NCBI GenBank assembly: GCA_026770585.1
Contig: MU646489.1
Coordinates: forward strand, 45,147 to 56,169
Length of the DNA stretch: 11,023 bases
Direction: 5' to 3'
Source: Baffinella frigidus
Lineage: Eukaryota > Cryptophyceae > Cryptomonadales > Baffinellaceae
Shown here: positions 6,001 to 9,700 of the stretch, piece after piece
Layout: every line of letters starts with the position of its first letter
Numbering within the stretch: the first letter of the stretch is position 1
Notes under the pieces: generated by a model
Databases searched by the model: none
The model's input: only the letters and a program-made list of their open reading frames with translations
What the model was told of the DNA's origin: nothing
Made by a program: the position numbers and the translations under genes

Positions 6001-6241
6001 GGGAGCGGAAGCTCGGGAGCGACGCGCTCTTTGCTCTCGCCGCCTCCTCCGCTGCGCCTGGTAAAACAAATATCGGGAACCAGGGTCAGGTCCAGCGAAC
6101 CAGCAGGGGCGCCAGCGCCGCACAGCGAAGCAGGCTGCAGATAGCCCCTGCGAGAGACGCGTATCCACCCAGGGGGCGGGCGGAGTTCTGTGGGGCTGTC
6201 ACGGGACGTCACCTGTCTGCCCCAGAAGAGCGCCGCGACAT
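1..6241 (-). CDS. Nine-exon gene for a Tudor-like domain protein, 3' end outside the window
   Basis: Model: join of 6241-6213, 6057-5799, 3669-3589, 2926-2861, 2553-2497, 1564-1434, 666-604, 394-322 and 35-1, read on the minus strand. All introns are GT-AG and all eight junctions keep phase (2,0,0,0,0,2,2,0), giving 264 residues without a stop. Residues 1-96 are Gly/Arg/Lys/Glu-rich and probably disordered. Residues 97-207 are well-behaved coding sequence that I do not recognise. Residues 209-264 form a Tudor-like segment in which the Trp at an exon junction is followed by a YKGKI.GYD strand, then KYKVVFPDGEE. Tudor-type folds commonly bind methylated Lys or Arg on chromatin or RNA proteins, so a chromatin role is inferred, not shown. 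Introns 3670-5798 and 2554-2860 are dominated by foldbacks and telomere-like repeats. Eight independent phase matches are the main support; the single-exon boundaries are less certain than the overall gene. Confidence 0.6.
36..110 (-). repeat. Degenerate telomere-like tract in intron 8
   Basis: On the plus strand the stretch from about 42 to 95 is made of variants of GGGTTTAGGG (ggttagggctaagggtttaggg and relatives). It lies directly before the exon 9 acceptor. On the sense strand of the gene it is C-rich and could serve as a polypyrimidine tract. Confidence 0.7.
168..230 (-). pseudogene. Truncated duplicate of exon 8 end plus its donor
   Basis: This 63-base block repeats 287-348 at a period of 119 with few mismatches. 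On the minus strand it encodes KIVFSDGEEG, a damaged copy of the KVVFPDGEE end of exon 8, followed by the same intron start. The 5' part of the exon is missing and an extra base disturbs the donor frame, so I treat it as a non-coding relic. Confidence 0.7.
322..394 (-). CDS. Left gene exon 8: core of Tudor-like domain
   Basis: The acceptor is TGATTGTGTGTGCAG (strong). The exon begins with one base that completes the Trp codon left open by exon 7, then reads YKGKIAGYDQGSAKYKVVFP and DGEE. The donor is GAG|GTGTGT. The pattern W-YxGxIxGYD...KYKVxFxDGEE is typical of Tudor, PWWP-adjacent and Agenet-like barrels. An internal AAAG|GTAAGA could act as an earlier donor, but coding quality continues past it. 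Confidence 0.65.
405..525. repeat. 59-base tandem repeat in intron 7
   Basis: The motif ATCATTGAT-N5-GTTTCGAA starts at 406 and recurs at 465, exactly 59 bases later, with similar flanks (ATTCAAACGCAGA against ATTCAAATCCAGA). A third weak trace is TAGTTTTCGAG near 527. The unit fills most of the 209-base intron between exons 7 and 8. Confidence 0.6.
604..666 (-). CDS. Left gene exon 7: first part of Tudor-like segment
   Basis: The acceptor is CCTTTTCATTGCACGCAG, with a clear pyrimidine tract. The 63-base exon reads YGRMKLVDGTHCWIEFDAGD between phase-2 boundaries. Its donor is CGACTG|GTTAGC. The upstream donor of exon 6 leaves GG, giving a Gly codon; this exon leaves TG, and exon 8 supplies G to make Trp. 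The peptide has the alternating hydrophobic/charged pattern of beta strands. Confidence 0.65.
752..791 (-). pseudogene. Truncated duplicate of exon 7 start with its acceptor
   Basis: Bases 752-791 repeat 632-671 with two differences (period 120). On the minus strand the block keeps TTCACAG|G and the peptide YGRLKLVDGTHY, then hits a stop. Only the first half of the exon is present, so it cannot replace exon 7. Confidence 0.75.
840..945. repeat. Short duplications in intron 6
   Basis: CCACGAGGGAACCTGTAAA occurs twice (near 871 and 891), and CTTGAATACACAC(G/A)AGGA occurs near 840 and 925. They look like nested local duplications. The tract ends in a G-rich run (960-985) containing a run of at least ten G. 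Confidence 0.6.
993..1032 (-). pseudogene. Decayed duplicate of exon 6 end with donor (copy 3)
   Basis: The minus strand reads TLAAYETSVSG and then GG|GTATTC, as at the end of exon 6, but an in-frame TAG precedes it. It is the outermost of three copies of this exon end (here, 1130-1190 and the intact exon). Confidence 0.7.
1035..1120 (-). repeat. Degenerate telomere-like tract in intron 6
   Basis: The plus strand is a chain of GGGTTCAGGG, GGGCGTAGGG and GGGTTTCGGG variants. It separates two duplicated exon 6 ends and is C-rich on the gene's sense strand. Confidence 0.65.
1130..1190 (-). pseudogene. Duplicate of exon 6 end with donor (copy 2)
   Basis: The minus strand reads FVPTNETLAAYETSVSG followed by GG|GTGCCT. 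The reading frame is open and nearly identical to exon 6, but the 5' part of the exon and its acceptor are absent. It could act as an alternative donor only if joined to something upstream; more likely it is a relic. Confidence 0.7.
1191..1433. other. Intron 6 sequence without a recognised feature
   Basis: About 240 bases with no coding block that I can support. It has a run of G at 1239-1245 and one CTACGGTAGG motif near 1376, part of a recurrent palindrome family. It ends with GGTTAGGG next to the exon 6 donor. Confidence 0.5.
1434..1564 (-). CDS. Left gene exon 6, function unknown
   Basis: The acceptor is CACGTCCCGCAG and the donor is TCTGG|GTGAGC, which is strong. The exon codes for 43 residues plus two bases: it starts GRSFALVAFVSDLGHTVASE, continues with QEAKERVFVPTNETLAAYE and ends TSVS. 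It starts in phase 0 and ends in phase 2, matching exons 5 and 7. The peptide mixes a hydrophobic strand (FALVAFV) with a charged helix. I do not recognise the family. Partial duplicates of its start (1655-1720) and end (993-1032, 1130-1190) flank it. Confidence 0.6.
1590..2030. repeat. Dispersed GAACAGGCGTGTTTTCG repeat family in intron 5
   Basis: About five copies of (g/c)GAACAGGCGTGTTTTCG-(n)-GACACGCGCGC occur, near 1590, 1622, 1888, 1950 and 1988. Several are preceded by GTCAGACTCG or similar. One copy is a hairpin with a perfect 12-base stem, GGCGTGTTTTCG (1631-1642) pairing with 1657-1668. The set straddles the duplicated exon 6 start and is GC-rich. Confidence 0.65.
1655..1720 (-). pseudogene. 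Truncated duplicate of exon 6 start with acceptor
   Basis: On the minus strand CATCCCACAG is followed by GRSFALVAFVS and then SEQEAK, as in exon 6 but lacking the seven residues DLGHTVA (21 bases). Homology ends at RVFV and the sequence dissolves into a GTGTGT run. It could be an older or alternative form of the exon start. Confidence 0.65.
2127..2245. repeat. Dispersed composite repeat, copy 1
   Basis: The order ATAACCC, CCTACGGTAGG, TATCCTAACCGATTC, a GGTGGCTTAGCCACC palindrome and CCCTTCGCAGCCCGCTG is the same as at 3398-3577. These are therefore two copies of one element. This copy has a single CCCTTCG...CCCGCTG unit. Confidence 0.6.
2246..2363. other. Intron 5 sequence without a recognised feature
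   Basis: No supported coding block. There is a polypyrimidine run TTTCTCTCTAG near 2280 on the plus strand, but no exon follows it in any good frame. Confidence 0.4.
2364..2490 (+). repeat. CCCTACA minisatellite (telomere-like)
   Basis: About 17 units of CCCTACA with CCCTGCA and CCCTCAA variants lie directly after the exon 5 donor. On the gene's sense strand this is TGTAGGG, the opposite orientation from most other tracts in this gene. Reading frames through it are artefacts of the period. Confidence 0.85.
2497..2553 (-). CDS. Left gene exon 5, function unknown
   Basis: The 57-base exon codes for KREGVLLVEKGALRIKLAQ. The acceptor is CCCCAAACCCGGAGCAG and the donor is the near-consensus CAG|GTAAGC. 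Both boundaries are phase 0. It is the only non-repetitive sequence between two telomere-like tracts of opposite orientation, which makes it stand out clearly. I do not recognise a domain. Confidence 0.6.
2561..2858 (-). repeat. Long degenerate TTTAGGG tract forming intron 4
   Basis: Nearly 300 bases are variants of GGGTTTAGGG on the plus strand, with GGGTTCAGGG, GGGGTTTGGGG and GGGTGTAGGG. The tract fills almost the whole intron between exons 4 and 5. On the sense strand it is (CCCTAAA)n, ending in the exon 5 acceptor. It is too degenerate and too internal to be a working telomere. Confidence 0.85.
2861..2926 (-). CDS. Left gene exon 4, function unknown
   Basis: After GCGGGCAG the minus strand reads VLLDGLDGLSVSVSGAGKKA and then AL, ending at CTG|GTCACC where the telomere-like intron begins. 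Both ends are phase 0. A stronger donor TCG|GTGAGC lies inside and would shorten the exon to ten residues, also in phase 0; I prefer the longer form because the extra part looks coding and directly abuts the repeat. The GLSxxV..GAGKKAAL pattern faintly recalls a P-loop approach but has no Walker motif. Confidence 0.45.
2945..2996. repeat. Three tandem GAATTTGATCAAATTC palindromes
   Basis: A perfect 16-base palindrome at 2945-2960 recurs at 2964-2978 (one base shorter) and 2981-2996. A decayed trace (TTTCGATCAGATGCGAA) follows. The block lies just upstream of the exon 4 acceptor on the minus strand. Confidence 0.8.
3078..3106 (+). pseudogene. Inverted copy of the start of left-gene exon 2
   Basis: The plus strand CAGCGGAGGGGGCGGCGAGA and following bases match the minus-strand start of exon 2 (6054-6026) at 28 of 29 positions. 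It lies next to a duplicate of exon 3, on the opposite strand from its parent. Confidence 0.6.
3111..3172 (-). pseudogene. Frameshifted duplicate of exon 3
   Basis: The minus strand repeats the exon 3 sequence from GAGATGATAGCGGC to AAGAAACGCGAG and its donor (GTCAGC). A five-base deletion in the middle breaks the frame, and the acceptor side is lost. The last bases form a perfect stem, ACCTCGCG with CGCGAGGT (3109-3130). Confidence 0.7.
3190..3245. repeat. CCTACGGTAGG palindrome cluster
   Basis: CCCTAGG, CCTACGGTAGG, CCCTAGGG and CCTACGGGGG follow one another, giving several overlapping short hairpins. The same 11-base near-palindrome appears elsewhere in the window. Confidence 0.5.
3354..3376 (-). 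pseudogene. Short fragment of exon 3
   Basis: GCTGCCGCAGTCGGGTCCAG matches the middle of exon 3 (TGGACCCGACTGCGGCAGC on the minus strand). It has neither splice site. Confidence 0.6.
3398..3577. repeat. Dispersed composite repeat, copy 2, with 30-base tandem units
   Basis: It shows the same order of blocks as 2127-2245. It contains a perfect inverted repeat ATTCTTGGTGGCT / AGCCACCAAGAAT (3468-3480 and 3482-3494), then three tandem units AGCCACCAAGAATCCCTTCG (about 30 bases each) from 3482 to 3572. Confidence 0.75.
3589..3669 (-). CDS. Left gene exon 3, function unknown
   Basis: The acceptor is CTTGCGTCTCTTCACGTCAG, with a good pyrimidine tract. The 81-base exon codes for VEGPAEMIAARAVDPTAAAD and then HLAKKRE. 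The donor is CGCGAG|GTCTGA. Both boundaries are phase 0. The peptide is Ala-rich and probably helical with a basic end. This is the only complete copy; three partial or broken relatives lie at 3111-3172, 3354-3376 and 3859-3912. Confidence 0.6.
3744..3769. repeat. Small hairpin TTTTCACCT / AGGTGAAAA
   Basis: A perfect nine-base stem with an eight-base loop in intron 2. It is followed by two direct copies of TTCTAGT(T/A)CAA (about 3780 and 3802). It may be a remnant of a transposed element. Confidence 0.6.
3859..4038 (-). pseudogene. Duplicate of exon 3 start and acceptor, split by a 98-base insertion
   Basis: The minus strand keeps TCTCTTCGCATCAG|GTGGAGGGTCC and the first ten codons of exon 3, then a stop. 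In the intact copy the upstream intron continues directly from GACCTTGCG to CAGCTCCTGGGCCCC. Here about 98 bases (about 3913-4009) interrupt that link before CAGCTCCCGAGCCCC resumes. Confidence 0.6.
4039..4269. other. Intron 2 sequence without a recognised feature
   Basis: No repeated block or coding frame that I can support. It contains one short palindrome, CCCCGGATTCCGGGG (4108-4122). It leads into the foldback cluster. Confidence 0.4.
4270..4424. mobile_element. Foldback element 1 (MITE-like)
   Basis: A 155-base inverted repeat. Outer arms GGTCCACAAAATC (from 4288) and GATTTTGTGGACC (to 4406) are perfect and extend to GCGCCC(C/G)GAGG at both ends. Inner arms CCGTCTTGATT and AATCAAGACGG also pair. 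It has no coding capacity. A non-autonomous DNA element is the likely origin; no clear target duplication is seen. Confidence 0.75.
4431..4624. mobile_element. Foldback element 2 (MITE-like)
   Basis: Perfect 15-base terminal repeats AGAGGGGCCTATTTA (4446-4460) and TAAATAGGCCCCTCT (4592-4606) continue outward with few mismatches (CCAC-CGAGAA-GC). The interior is unrelated AT-rich sequence. It starts within about ten bases of element 1. Confidence 0.7.
4682..4843. mobile_element. Foldback element 3 (MITE-like)
   Basis: Terminal repeats of about 33 bases, sharing AGCCCT, GAGGT and TAGTGCCCT, pair across 162 bases. CAAAAGT and ACTTTTG form a second inner pairing. Ends are more diverged than in its neighbours, so it is probably older. 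Confidence 0.6.
4859..5002. mobile_element. Foldback element 4: near-perfect long hairpin
   Basis: Two 63-base arms (4859-4921 and 4940-5002) pair with only a few mismatches around an 18-base loop. TCTCAGAAAAGGAGTTCTAA begins the left arm and its reverse complement ends the right arm. Weaker pairing continues outward to about 4851/5010. The high arm identity suggests a recent element or selection for the hairpin. Confidence 0.85.
5011..5320. other. Intron 2 sequence, no supported gene
   Basis: A minus-strand frame after CCGGTCTCACCAG (about 5110) is open for about 45 codons, but it runs into hairpin 4 and has no donor, so I do not call it. CCTACCGTAGG followed by TCCTACGG lies at about 5293-5311. 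Confidence 0.4.
5331..5362. repeat. ACCCGAAA-TAAGCTG-TTTCGGGT hairpin motif, copy 1
   Basis: CAGACCCGAAATAAGCTGTT followed by TCGGGTTGCTGG has an eight-base perfect stem. The same block recurs at about 8477-8508 and 8772-8803 inside the right gene, with one change in the stem. Confidence 0.7.
5413..5583. mobile_element. Foldback element 5: near-perfect long hairpin
   Basis: Arms at 5413-5486 and 5511-5583 pair over about 70 bases with few mismatches; the loop is 24 AT-rich bases. Each arm contains a CTACGGTAGG palindrome and CAATC(T/C)GT. It lies in the first large intron of the left gene. Confidence 0.85.
5584..5798. other. Intron 2 start region with an open frame of doubtful meaning
   Basis: On the plus strand an open frame reads through SRLLIESDRLWAPFHVLLRQ and about 60 more codons. 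It has no splice support and begins inside hairpin 5, so I leave it uncalled. Confidence 0.35.
5799..6057 (-). CDS. Left gene exon 2: Gly/Arg-rich disordered region
   Basis: The acceptor GATATTTGTTTTACCAG is very good. The exon has one leading base plus 86 codons, beginning RSGGGGESKERV and ending GKKTPNQ, with donor AACCAG|GTGGAA. Of the three frames only this one fits exon 1. Composition is Gly, Arg, Lys, Glu and Pro with low-complexity GGAGAGGG, typical of a disordered linker or nucleic-acid-binding tail. Frame continuity past the donor (another 11 codons) makes the exact end uncertain. Confidence 0.6.
6213..6241 (-). CDS. Left gene exon 1 with start codon
   Basis: ATG at 6241 follows GAAGCC on the minus strand and reads MSRRSSGAD plus AG, ending at GACAG|GTGACG, a good donor. 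The intron of 155 bases ends at the strong acceptor of exon 2. The split codon AG|G gives Arg, and phase 2 is the frame that is open in exon 2. Upstream lies the promoter shared with the right gene. Confidence 0.6.
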
Positions 6242-6512
6242 GGCTTCCTCTCTCTTTTCGAAAACTGGCGGGACTCTTCGCGGTTCTGGAGAACCTCCAG
6301 AACCACAGAAACTCCGCGAACACCGTGTGGTCTGACCTGTTTACTTTTGAAACCGAGTCTGGCAACTTTGACCGGTCAACGGTGGGTGAGGGCCAAGAAG
6401 GGCCTCGCCCTGGTCGCCCACGCGCTTGCGATCCACTGTCGTTCTGAGCGGCAGGCCGTCGCAGCTCGGGAGGGGCGGGGTTGTGCGAGAGGGGCGCTTC
6501 AGGCAAGGTGGG
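6242..6512. promoter_or_regulatory. Shared divergent promoter region
   Basis: The 271 bases separate the two start codons. They hold a perfect 10-base inverted repeat GGTTCTGGAG-AAC-CTCCAGAACC (6282-6304), a perfect 12-base palindrome TTGACCGGTCAA (6368-6379) and a GGCGGGA element resembling an E2F half-site (about 6267-6273). I see no clear TATA box. The function of each motif is inferred from position only. Confidence 0.45.
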
Positions 6513-6732
6513 ATGGCCAGTGCAGACAACGGTCTGCCTGCGGGTTCGAGGGCCGACTCATTCAGTGGAGGGGGGGGCGATGCGATTGAGGAGGTCGGGC
6601 CGGAGCTGGGGGACTTGTATCAGGAGGCACTGCTGCTGGTATCGCGCCTCCACCCCGACATGGCGGCGCCGCTTGTGGACGCGGTCAGCCACGACTCTCC
6701 GCTGGCTGGCATGTTGAGGCGGCACGGAACAG
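6513..6732 (+). CDS. Right gene exon 1: start and first helical repeat
   Basis: ATG at 6513 has G at -3 and +4. An in-frame ATG at 6426 is possible but would add a low-quality Arg/Gly stretch. The exon reads MASADNGLPAGSRADSF, a Gly run, and then LGDLYQEALLLVSRLHPDMA followed by APLVDAVSHDSPLAGMLRRH. The donor is GGAACAG|GTCAAG, phase 1. The intron sequence that follows stays open in frame to 6836 but loses coding character. Confidence 0.65.
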
Positions 6733-9700
6733 GTCAAGTACCCCACCCCCCACGCTCCATTCATTGGCTCCCTATCCGGCCCCTCTGCACCTGCACTCCC
6801 GAGCTGAGTCTTACCGAGAGGGAGACGTTTGCATAATGAAAAAACAGCGCGACACAACCTGTGACACCCTTCAACATACCAACCTGTGACCCCCTTCAAC
6901 ATACCGTAGCAGCTTTTGCCGGATCCTCGCAAGAATCCGGGGACGTTTTTTTTTTGGTTTATTCGTAAAATCCTATGGTAGGAGGCCGTAGGGGCCTCGG
7001 AATTCCTGACGGGAGATACGGACAGATAGTCCGATTTAGCTGAAATTCACAACAGTGCCCGACCCGGTTACAACCTGCAACGGGTTCCTGGTGGCCCCCC
7101 CCGCGCACGCACCCTCCCATCTCTCCTGCGGCGGAATCTCTTATATAAAAAAACAGCGCGACACAACCTGTGCCCCCCTTGAACCCATCCTCCCCACCCT
7201 GGAGCCCCAGATGCAAATCGGAAATTTTCTTGGGTAATTTTTCACGGGGGTGTACCGGAATCGCAGTACATCCCGTTGAAAATTTACTCAAAAAAATCCA
7301 ATTTGCCTCTGAGTTCCCTCCAGGGCGGATGGGTTGAACAAAGTGGCTCCTCTTCCACCGGCCCGGCTGACCCCGCCCATCTCTCCTGCGGCAGAATCCC
7401 TGCGGCTGGACGCGGGCGTGCTGCAGGCGGAGGGCGAGGCGCTCTGCGCGCTGCTCCCCCCCGCGGACCGCGACGCGCTCATCGCGCTCGTCCTCGCGAG
7501 CGACGCACCGCTCCCCTCGCTCCTGCGCCTCGTCGCGCGCGAGCAGCTGCAGGACGGTGCGCTTTAGAGATTCTCCAGGCGATCCTAAGCCTAAAACATA
7601 AGACATAAAACCAAAACCTACACCGCAAACTCTAGACCCTACACCTCAAACTCTAAACCCTAAACTCTGAACTCTGAACCCTAAACTCTAAACTCTAAAC
7701 CCTAAACCCTACACCCCAACCCCTACCCCCACCTCAACCCTAAATCCTAAATCCTACACCCTGAACCCTGAACCCTAAGCACCTGCGTCCTCCCCTGCGC
7801 GCCTGAGTCTACACGTGCGTGCAAGCTTGGCAGATTTCTAGCTCTGCCTGAGTTTTATTATGGCTCGTCCTAAAGGCCATCTATTCGCCCTTTTGTACTG
7901 GATTTCTGTTCTTAAATAATTTCAAGGACGAGCTAGAATTAAACTCAGGCAGAGCTAGGATTTCTAGCTCTGCATCAGTTGGTTTGAACGACTATTCTCA
8001 AGGTGACGTTCTGGGTGTGCGGTACAAATCCGTCAACTTCGGCGCGAAAACGAGCCCGGGCCCACCAAATTGGCGACCCCAAATAGACTGAGATAGAGAT
8101 AAGCTTTGTACGAGGGCGTCGCTCGCATCTTCAGAAACGTCCTCATTCCTAATGTGGTTCGCGAAATGGGGGATCAGACGCGCATCCCTAACGTGGTTCG
8201 CGAAACAGGGGTTTTGACGCTCATCCCTCGCGTGGTTCACAAAACACGTGTTTCGCGAAACACCGGAATGAGCGGCAAAACCCCTTCCAGCGAAATCCAA
8301 CCATCAACTCAACCAACCTGTGAAGATAATTTCTGGTGTGTTTCGCGAAACAGGGGTTCGGACGCTGCACAGGGACGGCGCGCGGCTGGTGGAAAGCCTC
8401 TCTTTCGAGCTTCGCGAACCCCTCCTCGAGGTCTGTCGGAATACTGTCCCTCCACAGCGTGAAGCAGCTGAAACCCCAGACCCGGAATAAGCTGTTTCGG
8501 GTTGCTGGTGGGGCGAATGTGGCAGGGGTTTCCCACATCGCAGTTCCCTCTTTCGCGCTTGGCGAACCCCTCCTCGAGGTCTCTCTCCCCCCCAGATTTT
8601 TCCGGCCCCTCAGCTGGATGTACGTAACAGCTGGATAATAGTTTTGAACTTTTGTGCTGGAGTGTGTGCGTGAAATTATTTCATGGGGAGCCGCGGCTGG
8701 TGGAAAGCCTCTCGTTCGAGCTCCGCGAACCCCTCCTCGAGGTCTGTCGGGATACTGTCCCTCTACAGCGTGAACACCAGACCCGGAATAAGCTGTTTCG
8801 GGTTGCTGGTGGGTTATCTCGCGGTACCGGCCTAGGGCCAATGTGGAGCTTTGCCAAATCTCGGTTCCATGAAAGCTGCGACCCCTCCTGGAGGTCGCGC
8901 CCCCCCTCAACTTTTCTCGGCTCCTGATTTCATACCGTTTCATGAGTAACTAGTTTTGACTTTTTTTGTACCGGGGTATTTTGTGGATTTATTGATGAGG
9001 AGGCGCGGGTGGTGGCGCGCCTCTGCTTGGAGCGGCACGAATCCTCTTCACTAGTTGTTTCAGGATACTGGTACCTTGCGATATCGTGCCAGGGCCTGAA
9101 CCCTAACCCTCGACAGGTGCTGTCACAGAGTGATGAGGCGCTCCCGTTGCTCCTGCGCGCAGTGCATCAGGAGCAGCTGCCCGCCATCACGTTACAGCGC
9201 CCCACACCTACACGCCTAGACCACAAAACCCCTAAACCACACACCGTGAACCATACAGCCTAAACCATGAACCCTGGACAGGTGCTGTCACAGAGTGATG
9301 CGGCGCACTCCCTCCTCCTCCGCACGGTGCATCAGGAGCAGCTGCCCGCCATCACGTTGCAGCACTGATTACATACAGATGGATAATAGTTTCCACGTTT
9401 TTTGCACCGGCGTATTGAATTTATCTAAATTATGAACCACAAACCCTAAACCCCTAAAATTCCAAACCTTAAAACCCCAAAAAATCAATTTAAAACGATA
9501 ACTCACCCATAAACCACAAACCCCGTCTGCAGGTGCTCTCGCAGAGTGATGCGCCGCTGCCGTTGCTGCTGCGCGCGGTGCATCAGGAGCAGCTGGCCGC
9601 CATGACGCTGCAGCGCGCCATCCGATGCCACCAGGTACCTGACAGTCCCGCCTCGGGACGGACAGACCCGTCTCGGTTTCATAGGGTTCAGGGTTCAGGG

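Larger units (their letters stand above)
8380..9116 (+). repeat. Three tandem units of about 310 bases carrying exon 3 copies
   Basis: Units start at about 8380, 8691 and 9003. Each carries an exon-3-like block, (A/G)ATACTG, and an AT-rich tail of the type GATAATAGTTTTGAACTTTTGTGC or TAACTAGTTTTGACTTTTTTTG. A further tail is seen at 9377-9415 after exon 4 copy 2, showing that the unit once extended across exon 4. Confidence 0.7.

Noticed and set aside
5766-6506. A 246-codon minus-strand open frame taken as a single gene
   Set aside because: It runs through a strong donor and acceptor and through the promoter palindromes. Only the part from 6057 to 5799 fits as an exon; the rest lacks coding character.
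8141-8263. CRISPR array
   Set aside because: The repeats are contiguous with no unique spacers of constant length, and the context is eukaryotic introns.
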